Program-made: the position numbers and the translations under genes
Source of the DNA: Sphingomonas aurea
GTDB lineage: Bacteria > Pseudomonadota > Alphaproteobacteria > Sphingomonadales > Sphingomonadaceae
Assembly (NCBI RefSeq): GCF_030678875.1
Contig: NZ_JAUUDS010000013.1
Location: 1-54,852, forward strand
Direction of reading: 5' to 3'
Length of the DNA stretch: 54,852 bases
The notes under the pieces: generated by a model
What the model saw: the letters and a program-made list of their open reading frames with translations, nothing else
Database searches by the model: none
What the model was told of the DNA's origin: nothing
Shown here: piece after piece, positions 1-9,440 of the stretch
How the letters are laid out: the number at the start of each line of letters is the position of its first letter
Position numbering within the stretch: position 1 is the first letter of the stretch

Positions 1-77
1 CGAGCGCGCGCACATCAAAGACCCCGAGGTACGCAAGCTGGCGGACGGGATCATTGATGCTCAGGTCCGCGAGATCG
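1..77. repeat. Terminal overlap, identical to 54776-54852
   Basis: The first 77 bases are identical to the last 77. The repeat lies inside one DUF305 coding sequence whose frame continues correctly across the join (377 + 229 = 606 nt, 202 codons). This is the mark of a circular molecule cut open by an assembler, and 77 is a common k-mer size. Unique length is about 54,775 bp. Confidence 0.95.
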
Positions 78-229
78 CGCAGATGAAGCGCCACATCGCC
101 CGGCTCGAGGCGCACCCCACGCCCGACAATGCGCCCGACCTCCCCTCCTATCGCGACAAGCAGGTGCCTCCCCCGCCCCCCGAAACCGACGAGAGCGTCG
201 GCGTCAACACGCTTCAGCCGATCCGCTGA
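1..229 (+). CDS. DUF305 membrane protein, 3' part (gene begins at 54399 across the circle join)
   Basis: This is the C-terminal part of the DUF305 protein that starts at 54399. Position 1 is the third base of a codon, and the reading continues as ERAHIKDPEVRKLADGI to a TGA at 227-229. The part seen here completes the four-helix DUF305 domain and adds a proline-rich tail (PPPPPPE). DUF305 is a ferritin-like fold often found beside copper-resistance genes; its reaction is not known. See the entry at 54399 for the N-terminal half and membrane segments. Confidence 0.9.
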   Translation, partial: ERAHIKDPEVRKLADGIIDAQVREIAQMKRHIARLEAHPTPDNAPDLPSYRDKQVPPPPPETDESVGVNTLQPIR

Positions 230-304
230 GCAACATCGCTTGAGGGCTAATCGGTTTGAGCCCGTATCCCTGTTGAGCGGGGGTTTTGACGCAGGAGCGA
301 CACG

Positions 305-679
305 ATGAAGAAAATGATGATTATGGCCGTCGCGACCGCCCTCGGCGCGGCTCCCGCGGTCGCCCAGATGCAGGGCATGGACCATTCCGGCATGAACCAT
401 GGGCAGATGATGCGGCCGACGCCGGCGAACCCGTACCCGCAGGCCGAGATGGACATGCATCAGAAGATGATGTCGGCGATGGGTGCCGATGCCACCGAGA
501 CGTGGGTCCGCAAGATGGTCGAGCACCACCGTGGCGGCATCGCCATGTCGCGTATCGTGCTTCGCGAGACCAAGGACCCCAAGGTTCGCCAGATGGCCAC
601 CAAGACGATCGCAGAGCAGACCCGCGAGATCGGCGAGTTGAACGCCTGGCTGCGGGCGCATGGCAAGAGCGCCCAGTAA
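305..679 (+). CDS. Secreted DUF305 protein
   Basis: A 124-residue protein with a signal peptide (cleavage near AVAQ, residue 21). A short Met/His-rich stretch (MQGMDHSGMNHGQMM) follows, then a DUF305 domain with the family signature MVEHHRGGIAMS around residues 71-82. DUF305 proteins are periplasmic ferritin-like bundles that accompany copper genes; the His/Met richness here suggests copper binding, which is inference. It lies 75 bp after the membrane DUF305 gene and 59 bp before a DUF411 gene on the same strand. It is therefore probably the tail of the long copAB operon that crosses the circle join. The ATG at 305 is preceded by an AGGAG-like Shine-Dalgarno. Confidence 0.85.
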   Translation: MKKMMIMAVATALGAAPAVAQMQGMDHSGMNHGQMMRPTPANPYPQAEMDMHQKMMSAMGADATETWVRKMVEHHRGGIAMSRIVLRETKDPKVRQMATKTIAEQTREIGELNAWLRAHGKSAQ

Positions 680-738
680 TCGACTATCGTCCCTCCCCCC
701 GTCACCGTGCGGGGGGATGGCCACCCGGGAACTCAGAT

Positions 739-1179
739 ATGGATCGCTTTCGCCTTCTCGCCGCCGCGCTGGCGTGCGCTACCCCTGCGGGGGCTCTCGC
801 CGCGGGTCCCGTCCTGATGCATCGCGACCCGGGTTGCCCCTGTTGCGAGAAATGGGCGCAGCAGGTGAAGGAGCAGTTCGGCCGCGCCGTCCGCGTCGTC
901 GACGATGCGAACCGGCCGGCGTTCATGAAGGCACGCGGCGTGCCTCAAGACCTCGCCTCCTGTCACACTGCCATTATCGACGGCATGACCTTCGAAGGGC
1001 ACGTTCCGATTGCCGACATGAAGCGCGCCTTGGCCACGCATCCGAAGGGCGTCACCGGCCTCGCGGTCGCCGGGATGCCGATGGGCTCACCGGGCATGGA
1101 AATGCCGGGCATGAAGGCCCAGGCCTATGACGTGATCGCGTTCGGGCCGAGCGGCCGCAGGGTGTTCGCCCGCCATTGA
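739..1179 (+). CDS. DUF411 metal-binding protein
   Basis: A 146-residue exported protein: signal peptide to about residue 22 (GALAAGP), then a DUF411 domain with the characteristic HRDPGCPCCEKW motif near residue 28 and a second conserved Cys in DLASCHTA. A Met-rich tail (GMPMGSPGMEMPGMK) follows. DUF411 proteins are thioredoxin-like in outline and are found in copper-resistance loci; a role in periplasmic copper handling is likely but unproven. This is the last gene of the rightward copper operon and is followed at once by a strong hairpin. The ATG at 739 was chosen because the signal peptide starts there; longer frames upstream overlap the preceding gene and have no signal. Confidence 0.85.
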   Translation: MDRFRLLAAALACATPAGALAAGPVLMHRDPGCPCCEKWAQQVKEQFGRAVRVVDDANRPAFMKARGVPQDLASCHTAIIDGMTFEGHVPIADMKRALATHPKGVTGLAVAGMPMGSPGMEMPGMKAQAYDVIAFGPSGRRVFARH

Positions 1180-1182
1180 AAA

Positions 1183-1204
1183 GGGGAGGCGCGAACGCCT
1201 CCCC
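1183..1204. terminator. Hairpin between convergent genes
   Basis: A perfect 9-bp stem (GGGGAGGCG / CGCCTCCCC) with a CGAA tetraloop sits between the DUF411 stop and the stop of the leftward Cys-rich gene. On the minus strand it is followed by TTTTC, so it should end the leftward operon. It may also slow rightward transcription. Confidence 0.8.
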
Positions 1205-1211
1205 TCCCAGC

Positions 1212-1433
1212 TTACTTCTTCTGCATGCCCGACATGTCGTGACCGGCGTGCTCGCCGTGCTTCATGTCCTTCATGTCGGCGCAGCAATCCTTCTTCGCGC
1301 CGTCCTTGTCCTTGCAGCAGTCGGCGCCATCCTTGCAGCACTCCTTCCCCGCGCAGCAGTCAGCGGCGGCAAAGGCCGTGGCGGGAACGAGCGTGAGTGC
1401 GATAGCCGCGCCGATGAACTTGATGGTCTTCAT
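1212..1433 (-). CDS. Small secreted Cys/His-rich metal-binding protein
   Basis: A 73-residue protein: signal peptide (cleavage near AFAAAD), then a mature part made of repeated Cys pairs (ADCCAGKECCKDGADCC, KDCCAD) ending in a His/Met-rich tail (HGEHAGHDMSGM). Five CC pairs in about 30 residues give a metallothionein-like metal or thiol sink in the periplasm. No named family is recognised. It is the last gene of a leftward run that begins with the glutaredoxin-MauE gene at 2601 and may be under the MerR-type promoter there. A GAGGA Shine-Dalgarno lies 9 nt before the ATG. Confidence 0.75.
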   Translation of the reverse strand: MKTIKFIGAAIALTLVPATAFAAADCCAGKECCKDGADCCKDKDGAKKDCCADMKDMKHGEHAGHDMSGMQKK

Positions 1434-1478
1434 GTGTAATTTTCCTCAAATGCACTGATTGATCGGAATCCACGTCGA

Positions 1479-1811
1479 TCAGGCGGTTCGAGGAGGTGGC
1501 GGTGCAGGACCGCCCGAGCGACCAACAAGGGCATGAGGCTCGGGTGCGGGCGGATCCGTCCGCACGGCGAGCTGCGGCGCGGGAGACGTGTGAACGTCGA
1601 GGGCCGTTGCGATGCAGGCTCCTACGCAGTCCACCGGAGGGGTCTTTTTTACGGGCGTGAGCGGCGCGCGATCGCAATCGGCCATTCCGGCATGCGCCTG
1701 CGAAGGCGGCGCAGCCTGCGCCATGGCCTCGCACATCGGGCCCATCCGCACGAGCAGCATCGCGCCCAGCAGGAGCAGCGCAAATGTGCGGACGAGGCGG
1801 CCGAAGCTCAT
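1479..1811 (-). CDS. Hypothetical exported protein, DUF2946-like
   Basis: A 110-residue protein with an N-terminal hydrophobic signal (RTFALLLLGAMLLVRM), then Pro- and Cys-containing low-complexity sequence (CDRAP, VDCVGACIA). Size and layout resemble the DUF2946-type small proteins seen beside metal-efflux genes, but similarity is weak and the assignment is tentative. It lies 37 bp after the glutaredoxin-MauE gene on the same strand, so it is probably co-transcribed. The gene at 39376 has a similar layout. Confidence 0.55.
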   Translation of the reverse strand: MSFGRLVRTFALLLLGAMLLVRMGPMCEAMAQAAPPSQAHAGMADCDRAPLTPVKKTPPVDCVGACIATALDVHTSPAPQLAVRTDPPAPEPHALVGRSGGPAPPPPRTA

Positions 1812-1848
1812 GCAGCCCTTCTAGCTTGCGCCGGGCCGCCGCACCAGA

Positions 1849-2601
1849 TCAGTGCGCGACGCCCAGCACCATCCAGATCGCCATGGCGACCATCATCACG
1901 TTCTCGGTGAGCGACAGGAAGCCCAACGGCACATTGCTGTCACCGCCCACGCACGCGCATTTCAGCTCGCGCTTGTCGACATACACGGCCTTGATGACCG
2001 AGACCGCTCCGGTCGTCCCGATCACCAGCGCGATCGGCACCGACAGCCAGGTCAGCACGCCGGCCGCCATCAGCACGCCCGCTGCGCCTTCCGCGTAGGG
2101 GTAGGTGTAGGAATAGGGCACCCAGCGCTTCGCAAGCAGATCGTAGTTGAGGAACATGCTCGAAAAGCTCTCCACGTTCTGGAGCTTGAGCATGGCCAGC
2201 ACGCACATGGAGAAGGCGATGAACCACTCACCCGCGCGTACCGTGAACGGTGTGCCGAGCACGGCATAGCTGGCCGCCAGCGCCATCAATGCCGCCATCG
2301 CGAACACAACCGCGACCGGCCGGTAGGTCACCGCCGTGGGGTCGGCCACGGTCTTACCGAAAAACCGGCGCAGATCGTCGTAGCCTCCTACCCGCTCGCC
2401 ACCGATGAAGGTCTGGGGTGTCGTTTTGACCCCATGCTCGGCTTTGAACGCGTCGGTTTCCTCGCGCGTGCGTAGCCAATGGTCCTCGACCTCATAACCC
2501 TGCCGGCGCAGCAGATCCTTCGCCTTGATCCCGTAGGGACAGGTGTGGGTCGGCATCACCATCCGATAGATCGTCGCCTTCTTGGGCGCGAACGTCGCCA
2601 T
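1849..2601 (-). CDS. Glutaredoxin-MauE fusion membrane protein
   Basis: A 250-residue two-part protein. Residues 1-80 form a glutaredoxin domain with a CPYG redox motif (HTCPYGIKAKDLL) and the TTPQTFI cis-proline loop. From about residue 93 a four-helix MauE/DoxX-like membrane domain follows, with a Cys pair near the end (ELKCACVGGD). Such fusions are predicted to carry reducing power or disulfide exchange across the inner membrane; the substrate is unknown. The gene is read leftward from a mer-like promoter (2630-2661) shared with a divergent MerR regulator. Two small Cys-containing exported proteins follow it, which hints at a metal or thiol stress response. Confidence 0.85.
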   Translation of the reverse strand: MATFAPKKATIYRMVMPTHTCPYGIKAKDLLRRQGYEVEDHWLRTREETDAFKAEHGVKTTPQTFIGGERVGGYDDLRRFFGKTVADPTAVTYRPVAVVFAMAALMALAASYAVLGTPFTVRAGEWFIAFSMCVLAMLKLQNVESFSSMFLNYDLLAKRWVPYSYTYPYAEGAAGVLMAAGVLTWLSVPIALVIGTTGAVSVIKAVYVDKRELKCACVGGDSNVPLGFLSLTENVMMVAMAIWMVLGVAH

Positions 2602-2629
2602 TCGTCTTCTCCGGCCTCTGTGCCCGACC

Positions 2630-2661
2630 TATATGGCATCCGTACTATAGTACGGAGTCAA
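2630..2661 (-). promoter_or_regulatory. MerR-type promoter and operator
   Basis: On the minus strand: -35 TTGACT (2661-2656), then a perfect 16-bp palindrome CCGTACTATAGTACGG (2655-2640), then a -10 (CATATA) about 20 bp from the -35. The over-long spacer holding a dyad is the hallmark of MerR-activated promoters, and the half-site CCGTAC matches the classical mer operator. It faces the glutaredoxin-MauE gene, and the merR-like start codon (2665) lies next to it. Confidence 0.85.
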
Positions 2662-2664
2662 GGC

Positions 2665-3072
2665 ATGACCGGCATGACGATCGCAGGGCTCGCTCGAGAA
2701 GGCGATGTGGGCGTGGAAACGATCCGCTACTACCAGCGCCGAGGTCTTCTCGACACGCCCGACAGGCCGATAAACTCCGGGTCCGGGGGCGGTATCCGCC
2801 GCTATGGCCCGGAGGATGTTCGCCGGCTGCGCTTCATCCGATCGGCCCAGGGCGCCGGCTTCACGCTGGAGCAGATCGGCGAGCTGCTGGCGCTCGACGC
2901 GACCGACGATCGCGCACGCGCACGCGAGCTTGCCAGCGAGCGGATTACGGTGCTGGACGCCAAGATCGAGGAGCTTGAGCGGGTACGCGCGTCACTGCGG
3001 CATCTCGCACACGAGTGCGGAAACGGATCAGCGGGACCGTGCCCTATTCTGGCGGCTTTCGATCACGCTTGA
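2665..3072 (+). CDS. MerR-family regulator (mercury-type C-terminus, first Cys missing)
   Basis: A 135-residue regulator. The N-terminal winged helix ([17 protein letters not shown]) and dimerisation helix fit MerR, and the C-terminal loop keeps two Cys (HEC118GNGSAGPC126). These sit where MerR has C117 and C126, one residue closer together. The third mercury ligand, in the LEDGTHC region of MerR, is here D81/D82, so the classical three-Cys Hg(II) site is incomplete. No mer genes are on the plasmid. It probably controls the divergent glutaredoxin-MauE gene through the palindrome at 2640-2655. Its 3' end overlaps the convergent arsH gene by 10 bp. Confidence 0.85.
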   Translation: MTGMTIAGLAREGDVGVETIRYYQRRGLLDTPDRPINSGSGGGIRRYGPEDVRRLRFIRSAQGAGFTLEQIGELLALDATDDRARARELASERITVLDAKIEELERVRASLRHLAHECGNGSAGPCPILAAFDHA

Positions 3073-3818
3073 GCGTCAGCTCGGGCGATGGCGATGCTCG
3101 ACAGATCGGTTCTGACGTCGACTGGCACGCCGGCGTGCCTGCGCTCGGAATAGCGGTCGACGAGCTGGGTTGCATATGGGCGCAGCAGGACGGTGAAGCG
3201 CACCAGCTCCTCCATTACATCGACGATACGGTCGTAATAGCTCGACGGCTTCATGCGCCCAGCTTCGTCGAACTCCTTGTAGGCCATCGCCACCGATGAT
3301 TGATTGGGGATCGTGAACATCCGCATCCAGCGGCCAAGCAGGCGTAGTGTGTTGACTGCGTTGAACGATTGCGATCCGCCCGACACCTGCATCACCGCGA
3401 GCGTGCGTCCCTGCGTCGGCCGCATCCCCTTCATCTCGAGCGGCAGATGATCGATCTGCGCCTTCATGATGCCCGTGATCTGGCCGTGCCGCTCAGGGCT
3501 GCACCAGACCTGCCCCTCCGACCACATTGATAGCTCGCGTAACTCGTGAACGGCCGGGTGATCGTCTCCCGCCACTTGGTCGGGCAGCGGCAGCGTGGAA
3601 GGATCGAAGATGCGCGTGTCTGCGCCAAACAGGTGCAGCAAGCGCGCCGCTTCTTCCGCGGCTAGGCGCGAGAAGGAGCGCTCACGCAGGCTGCCGTAGA
3701 GCAGCAGGATGCGGGGAGCGGGTTCGGTCGGCCCAAGATCCGCGGCGAGGCGATGACGGATAAACGCCGGATCGAGTGCCGGCAGAACATCCAAATCGGC
3801 AAGGGTACGAAGCGGCAT
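3063..3818 (-). CDS. arsH: ArsH organoarsenical oxidase (NADPH-dependent FMN reductase)
   Basis: A 251-residue flavodoxin-like protein with the ArsH signatures [33 protein letters not shown] and [17 protein letters not shown]. ArsH oxidises trivalent organoarsenicals to less toxic pentavalent forms in the cytoplasm with NADPH and FMN. It is the last gene of the leftward ars operon; its ATG overlaps the arsN2 stop (TGATG). Length is normal for the family. The frame extends upstream, but this ATG gives the usual ArsH N-terminus. Confidence 0.93.
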   Translation of the reverse strand: MPLRTLADLDVLPALDPAFIRHRLAADLGPTEPAPRILLLYGSLRERSFSRLAAEEAARLLHLFGADTRIFDPSTLPLPDQVAGDDHPAVHELRELSMWSEGQVWCSPERHGQITGIMKAQIDHLPLEMKGMRPTQGRTLAVMQVSGGSQSFNAVNTLRLLGRWMRMFTIPNQSSVAMAYKEFDEAGRMKPSSYYDRIVDVMEELVRFTVLLRPYATQLVDRYSERRHAGVPVDVRTDLSSIAIARADAQA

Positions 3819-4252
3819 CAGAGGGCTTTCACGAGGTAGGTCGCGGAGGCGGGGCAGAGCGAGGTGAACTCGCGCGTGGCGGCAATAGCGGACGGTGCCG
3901 AATGGCGATCGGCGGCCGCATAGCCGAGCATGCGGAAGAACGGGGCCGCGGTCGTGGTCAGTAGATGGAGTCGCTGTACGCCCAGTGTGCAAGCTTCTTG
4001 TTCGAGCGCGGCGACCAGCGCGCGGCCGATGCCGGCGCCCCGACGATCGGGAAGGATGAGGACGGAGCGGAGCAGACGGTCGGCTCCTTCGCCTTCCAGA
4101 CCACCATAGCCAATTAGGCTATCCGCATCGAACCGGAAGAACACGCGGTCAGGCTCCGCGAGATCGGTGCTGGGCAAGCCCATGGCGTCGAGGTGCCGCG
4201 ACAGCTCAGCAAGGTCGCTGGCTTGGAGAAGCCTGGCGATTGGCGTCATCAT
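3818..4252 (-). CDS. arsN2: ArsN2-type N-acetyltransferase (GNAT)
   Basis: A 144-residue GNAT-fold protein. The acetyl-CoA loop is [15 protein letters not shown], and the end of the fold ([14 protein letters not shown]) is typical of the arsenic-resistance acetyltransferases named ArsN2. ArsN-type enzymes acetylate amino groups of organoarsenical antibiotics or glutamine-synthetase inhibitors; the substrate of ArsN2 itself is less clear. It starts with two adjacent Met codons overlapping the ynfA stop and ends overlapping the arsH start, so translation is coupled through the operon. Confidence 0.85.
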   Translation of the reverse strand: MMTPIARLLQASDLAELSRHLDAMGLPSTDLAEPDRVFFRFDADSLIGYGGLEGEGADRLLRSVLILPDRRGAGIGRALVAALEQEACTLGVQRLHLLTTTAAPFFRMLGYAAADRHSAPSAIAATREFTSLCPASATYLVKAL

Positions 4253-4568
4253 GCGCCGCGAGGCCCGAGCAGGATCAAACAGGTTCCGACAAGGCAGAGG
4301 GCGGCCCCGCCGACATCCCAGCGATCGGGACGGACGCCCTCGACACTCCACAGCCAGAGCAGGGAGGCGCAGATGTAGATGCCGCCATAAGCGGCATAGG
4401 CCCGCCCCGCGGCATCACTGTCGACGCGGGTCAGAAGCCAGGCGAAAAGGATTAGGGAGGCAACGCCGGGGACCAGCCAGAGGGGCGCCCTGCCCATTCG
4501 GAGCCACGCCCAGAATGCGAAGCATCCGGCAATCTCAGCAAGCGCCGCGCCGATGTAGATCAGGGCAG

Positions 4569-4572
<4 letters not shown>
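4249..4572 (-). CDS. ynfA: YnfA/UPF0060 small membrane protein
   Basis: A 107-residue protein with four transmembrane helices and the UPF0060 signatures [11 protein letters not shown] and LWLW. The family is related to small multidrug-resistance transporters and is often inserted in ars operons, but its substrate is not established. It overlaps arsB at its start and arsN2 at its end by 4 bp each (ATGA). Confidence 0.88.
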
Positions 4573-5854
<1,282 letters not shown>

Positions 5855-5855
<1 letters not shown>

Positions 5856-6283
5856 CAGACGACGCGCTGGCCCGAAGCGTCCACCACTTGCTCACCGTCT
5901 TCCTTGGCAAACGCGCCGAGCTGATCGCTTGGCAGCAGATCGAGGACGGCTTCAGAGGGGCGGCACAGCTTCACGCCGAGTGGCGAGACGACCAGAGGCC
6001 GGTTGATGAGGATCGGATGCGCCATCATCGCGTCCACCAGCGCGTCGTCGGACTTCGACGTGTCACCCAGGCCCAGCTCCGCATAGGGTGTGCCCTTCTC
6101 TCGCAGGAGCTCGCGGGGCGCTATGCCGGCGCGATCGATCAGCTCGACCAGCAGGGCACGCGAGGGCGGCGTCTTCAAATACTCGACCACATGCGGTTCG
6201 ATGCCGGCATTGCGGATCATGGCGAGTGCGTTGCGGGACGTGCCGCACTCGGGATTGTGGTAAATGACGATATCGACAGGCAC
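5855..6283 (-). CDS. arsC: Arsenate reductase ArsC (glutaredoxin-dependent)
   Basis: A 142-residue ArsC of the E. coli R773 type. The catalytic Cys lies in [10 protein letters not shown] (residue 13) and the anion-binding arginines in the [10 protein letters not shown] region. It reduces arsenate to arsenite with glutathione and glutaredoxin, feeding ArsB. I chose the GTG at 6283 because AAAGGA lies 8 nt upstream and the protein then begins exactly as the family does. A longer ATG frame to 6334 would run into arsR. Confidence 0.93.
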
Positions 6284-6294
6284 GAAGCGTCCTT

Positions 6295-6627
6295 TCAGCA
6301 GCAGGGGGCGAGTTCCGCGACGAGCGGCGCGCACAGCTCGGCATTGCCGGCGCAGCAGTCCTTGACGAGGAAGAGGGTGAGCGCACGTAGGCCGTCCAGG
6401 TCAGCGCAGTAGATGATGGATCGGCTGCGACGTTCGGACCGCACGAGGCCCGCGCGCGCAAGGATGCCCAGATGTGCGGACATGGTATTCTGCGGCACAT
6501 CAAGCTGACGGGCTATGTCGCCGGCTGCCATACCGTTCGGTTCATGCCGCACCAGCAGGCGGAAGACATCGAGGCGTGTCGCTTGCGCGAGCGCGCTCAA
6601 AGCGGAAATGGCCGAATCGTTTTCCAT
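6295..6627 (-). CDS. arsR: ArsR repressor with C-terminal Cys sensor site
   Basis: A 110-residue winged-helix ArsR/SmtB repressor (recognition helix VPQNTMSAHLGILARAGLV). It lacks the ELCVCDL sensor motif of R773 ArsR. It has a C-terminal Cys cluster instead (KDC91C92AG, C99, C109C110), like the Acidithiobacillus type. As(III) binding there should release the operator. The ATG at 6627 directly abuts the operator dyad with no Shine-Dalgarno, so the message may be leaderless. The 12-codon upstream extension would place coding sequence over the operator and is less likely. Confidence 0.9.
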   Translation of the reverse strand: MENDSAISALSALAQATRLDVFRLLVRHEPNGMAAGDIARQLDVPQNTMSAHLGILARAGLVRSERRSRSIIYCADLDGLRALTLFLVKDCCAGNAELCAPLVAELAPCC

Positions 6628-6663
6628 ATATCCAGCATAGTGGATATGACGAGAGCGAGGCAA
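6628..6663 (-). promoter_or_regulatory. ars promoter and ArsR operator
   Basis: Minus strand: -35 TTGCCT (6663-6658), an 18-bp spacer, then -10 TATGCT (6639-6634). The perfect inverted repeat ATATCCA-N6-TGGATAT (6628-6647) covers the -10 and touches the arsR start codon, as expected for autorepression. The predicted start point lies only a few bases before the ATG. Confidence 0.8.
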
Positions 6664-6944
6664 CGGGTCCGGAAAAACCAGGTCCGCAACACCTTCCGGC
6701 TCGGAACAGGATTATAGGCGCGGCTCGCGCGCCTCGCCTTTCCGAGGACCAGCAGCATGATTGATTTGGACGACCCCCAAGCGGTCAAGGAAGCGTCGCG
6801 CGCTAATCGCCGCCGGCGCTTTCGCAGCTCCGCAAAGCGGGCGCGGCCTATTCCACCACCTGACAGTTAATCCGCCTTGGAGGGCGCGCGGATCAGTGCG
6901 CCCACCGCGAGAAACGTGTCAAAACCGTCCGGTTATGACACCGG
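6664..6944. other. Intergenic stretch without a confident gene
   Basis: This 280-bp gap between arsR and the recombinase holds only a short frame, 6757-6870 (+). It encodes 37 residues starting MIDLDDPQAVKEASRANRRR with an Arg-rich tail and has no recognised family. It may be a remnant. The one clear element is the 26-bp dyad at 6916-6941. Confidence 0.4.
6916..6941 (+). other. Left 26-bp recombination-site candidate
   Basis: A near-perfect dyad: GTGTCA A AACCG TC CGGTT A TGACAC. Outer and inner arms match and the central dinucleotide TC is asymmetric. Length and layout match crossover sites of serine invertases or resolvases. A second copy, 22 of 26 bases identical and in the same orientation, lies at 18422-18447. 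It sits 4 bp past the stop of the adjacent recombinase gene. Confidence 0.65.
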
Positions 6945-7502
6945 CTATCGTTCGCCGGCTGGGAAGTGACGGTAGAAGGTCGAGCGGCCGACTTGCAGCA
7001 GTTTGGCGACCTTGGCGGGGCTGTCGCCCGCCGCCAGCAGCTTGCGCGCAGTGTCGAGCATGTCTGGCGTCATCACCGATTTGCGACCCCCGCCGGTGCC
7101 ACCCTTGGCACGCGCTGCCGCTAGGCCGGCGATGGTCCGTTCTTTTATCAGCTCGCGCTCCATTTCCGCGACCGAGGCAAGGATATGGAACAGCAGCCGC
7201 CCCGATGGCGTGGACGTGTCGAACCCATCCGTCAGCGACCGGAAATCGACCTTGCGCGCCGAGAGGTCGGCCGCCAGTTCGATCAGGCCTTGGATCGAGC
7301 GGCCCAACCGATCGAGCTTCCAGATGACCAGCGTGTCGCCGGCCCGCACGAAATTGAGGGCCTCGATCAGGCCGGGCCGGTTCAGCTTCGCGCCGCTAAC
7401 CTTGTCGGTGAACAGCTTTTCGCACCCGGCTCTGGTCAGCGCATCGGTTTGCAGCGTCAGGTCCTGATCGGACGTCGAGACACGCGCATAACCAACCAGC
7501 AT
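6945..7502 (-). CDS. Serine recombinase (resolvase/invertase family)
   Basis: A 185-residue site-specific recombinase. The N-terminal catalytic domain has the active serine in YARVSTSDQD (Ser10 region) and the arginine motif LVIWKLDRLGRSIQGLIEL, then the long E-helix (MERELIKERT). A C-terminal helix-turn-helix (DSPAKVAKLLQVGRSTFYRH) completes a full-length TnpR/Pin-type protein. No transposase accompanies it. Direct repeats of ATTTCGGGA upstream of its start (7532-7554) may be its own binding sites. Confidence 0.9.
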   Translation of the reverse strand: MLVGYARVSTSDQDLTLQTDALTRAGCEKLFTDKVSGAKLNRPGLIEALNFVRAGDTLVIWKLDRLGRSIQGLIELAADLSARKVDFRSLTDGFDTSTPSGRLLFHILASVAEMERELIKERTIAGLAAARAKGGTGGGRKSVMTPDMLDTARKLLAAGDSPAKVAKLLQVGRSTFYRHFPAGER

Positions 7503-7531
7503 GAGTCCCGTTATCCCAACTCGAACAGCGA

Positions 7532-7554
7532 ATTTCGGGACTCATATTTCGGGA
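7532..7554. repeat. Tandem ATTTCGGGA repeats upstream of the recombinase
   Basis: ATTTCGGGA occurs at 7532-7540 and 7546-7554 (14-bp step), just 5' of the leftward recombinase start. A reverse copy, TCCCGAAAT, lies at 18395-18403 ahead of the second recombinase. This placement fits accessory resolvase subsites, but function is inference. Confidence 0.4.
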
Positions 7555-7644
7555 ACATATTTTGGGAAAGCTCCGGCGTTCATCGGGCGCATTTTTATGC
7601 TGGTCCGATCCGTCCCGTTGAAGGTTCCTTTACGGGAACGCCGA

Positions 7645-8028
7645 TCAGGCTCTGGTTAGCTCAGTTTTGCGCGTGATAGTCCAATGCTCCAGTCGTTTGT
7701 AGACGATCACCTTGTCGCCGATCAGATCTCCATGCCGGCGACAGAAGAGGTCGAGCTGATCGCGATCGCCGACCAGTTCGACACAGATCGTCAGATGCGG
7801 ATCGGCAATTTCCGAGCCGTTCTCCCGGATCGGTTCGTGATTGCTGAAGCCGTAATGGGTATTTTGCGCGACGGCGTTGATGATGCCGTCCGCCTTCGCG
7901 GTGCGAATCAGCTCGCGATAGAGCGGCTTTGCCCCCCAGAAGCGACGCGGGCCGATCTTGTCGGACGGTTTCAGATAGATGCGCAGCATCCCGACTTCGC
8001 GGTGATGGACGGTGAAACGATTGGGCAT
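7645..8028 (-). CDS. DUF190 protein of the fluoride module
   Basis: A 127-residue soluble protein with DUF190 features (LRIYLKPSDKIG, PLYRELIRTAKADGI, VVIVYKRLE-like end). DUF190 is a PII-like (ferredoxin-fold) family repeatedly found beside fluoride exporters (CrcB or CLC-F) and fluoride riboswitches; its exact role is not known, perhaps regulation of the exporter. Here it follows the CLC-F gene by 25 bp on the same strand, under the same riboswitch. Confidence 0.8.
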   Translation of the reverse strand: MPNRFTVHHREVGMLRIYLKPSDKIGPRRFWGAKPLYRELIRTAKADGIINAVAQNTHYGFSNHEPIRENGSEIADPHLTICVELVGDRDQLDLFCRRHGDLIGDKVIVYKRLEHWTITRKTELTRA

Positions 8029-8053
8029 GACGGGCTTTCGACAGGAAACAGGA

Positions 8054-9412
8054 TCAGGCGCGCGTGCGCCGGCGAGAAGCGCGGTGCGTGCGGGCATCGC
8101 GCAGGGTCGCGTCGGGTGTGAGGTGTGCGGCAGGTACCTTTGGCACAGCGACGCGCTGCGACAGGTAGATGCCGTTGTGGCCTGAGCAGAGGTAGGCGAC
8201 GAAGCACGCGACTGCGATCGGCACCGTATAGGCCGCGCCGAACAACTCGATCCCCATGAACGTGCAAGCCAGCGGTGTGTTGGCCGCGCCCGCGAACAGC
8301 GCGACGAAGCCGATCGCTGCGAATAGCCCCGACGGTACTCCGAACATCGGCGCGAGCGCATTGCCGAGCGCCGCGCCGATAAAGAACAGCGGCGTGACCT
8401 CGCCCCCCTTGAAGCCCGCGCTCAGGGTCACGACGGTAAAGAGCAGCTTCAGCGCCCAGCTCCACGAGTGCGTATCGGGACCAAAGAAGCTGGCGATGGT
8501 CAGGCTGTCCGGTGTCGCGGCGAGCGTACCCAGGCCAAGATAGTCGCGGGTTCCGAGCAGCCAGACCAGCGCAATCACGGCCAGCCCGCCGATAACGGGT
8601 CGTAGTGGGCCATAGGGGATCACGCGCTTCAACCATCCGCCCAGCGCGTGATTGGCCTCGGCAAAGGTCAGCCCGGTCAGACCGAAGGCAATGCCGGCGA
8701 CACCGGCCTTGGCGACGAGCAGCGCGTCGACCGGCACCAGCGCATCGACATGGTAGACGCCGTGATGAATGCCCCAGGCAAGACAGGTCCAGTCACCGAC
8801 CAGCGCCGCGACCAGGCATGGCACCAGCGCGCGATACTCGACCCGACCGATCGCCAGCACCTCCAGTGCAAAGACCGCGCCCGCAATCGGCGTCCCGAAG
8901 ACCGCGCCGAACCCAGCCGCGATCCCGGTCATAAGGAGGGTGCGTGTCGCTTCCGCATCCAATCTGAGCGCGCGTCCAAACCCGCTGGCAAGACTGCCGC
9001 CCAACTGCACGGCGGTGCCTTCACGTCCCGCCGATCCCCCGAACAGATGTGTCACGACCGTGCCGAAGAAGATGAGCGGAGCCATGCGCAGCGGCACGCC
9101 GCCCCCCGGTTCGTGGATTTGCTCGACGATGAGGTTGTTGCCGCCTTCGACCGAGCGCCCTGTCAGATGGTAGAGCAGTCCGACCACGAACCCGCCGATC
9201 GGCAGCAGGTAGAGCAGCCAGGGAAAGGCGAAGCGAAGCCGGGTTACGGCGTCGAGGCTCCGCAGGAAGGCCGCGCAGAGCGTTCCCACCGCTGCGGCCA
9301 TCGGGACCAGGATCAAAGCCCACCGCAGTACCGACGTGGCATGGGTGCGGCGATCGCGAATGAACGCTGCCATGTTGAACTGGTCATAGAGATTGCGAAA
9401 TGTCGCGCGCAC
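8054..9412 (-). CDS. CLC-F type fluoride/proton antiporter
   Basis: A 452-residue CLC-fold membrane protein with about 10-12 helices. It shows the fluoride-clade signatures: GGNNLI (about 90-95) replaces the chloride-type GSGIP, followed by [13 protein letters not shown] (about 127-139) and [23 protein letters not shown] proteins expel F- in exchange for H+. Assignment is supported by the fluoride riboswitch directly upstream and by DUF190 downstream. The GTG at 9412 has AAGGAGG 4 nt before it; an ATG at 9373 is the alternative. The C-terminal tail is Arg-rich. Confidence 0.9.
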   Translation of the reverse strand: MRATFRNLYDQFNMAAFIRDRRTHATSVLRWALILVPMAAAVGTLCAAFLRSLDAVTRLRFAFPWLLYLLPIGGFVVGLLYHLTGRSVEGGNNLIVEQIHEPGGGVPLRMAPLIFFGTVVTHLFGGSAGREGTAVQLGGSLASGFGRALRLDAEATRTLLMTGIAAGFGAVFGTPIAGAVFALEVLAIGRVEYRALVPCLVAALVGDWTCLAWGIHHGVYHVDALVPVDALLVAKAGVAGIAFGLTGLTFAEANHALGGWLKRVIPYGPLRPVIGGLAVIALVWLLGTRDYLGLGTLAATPDSLTIASFFGPDTHSWSWALKLLFTVVTLSAGFKGGEVTPLFFIGAALGNALAPMFGVPSGLFAAIGFVALFAGAANTPLACTFMGIELFGAAYTVPIAVACFVAYLCSGHNGIYLSQRVAVPKVPAAHLTPDATLRDARTHRASRRRTRA

Positions 9413-9440
9413 GATTCCTCCTTGCTGCCTTGCGGCGCCT

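Noticed and set aside
286..1179. Long frame overlapping both DUF305 and DUF411 genes
   Set aside because: It is a shadow frame of Arg/Asp-rich low-complexity residues; the signal peptides and family motifs are in the other frames, and only its 3' end is the real DUF411 gene.
2665..3072. Mercury resistance operon
   Set aside because: No merA, merT or merP is present and the regulator lacks one of the three Hg ligands.
6945..7502. Tn3-family transposon suggested by the resolvase genes
   Set aside because: No transposase and no 38-bp Tn3-type terminal repeats were seen near either resolvase.
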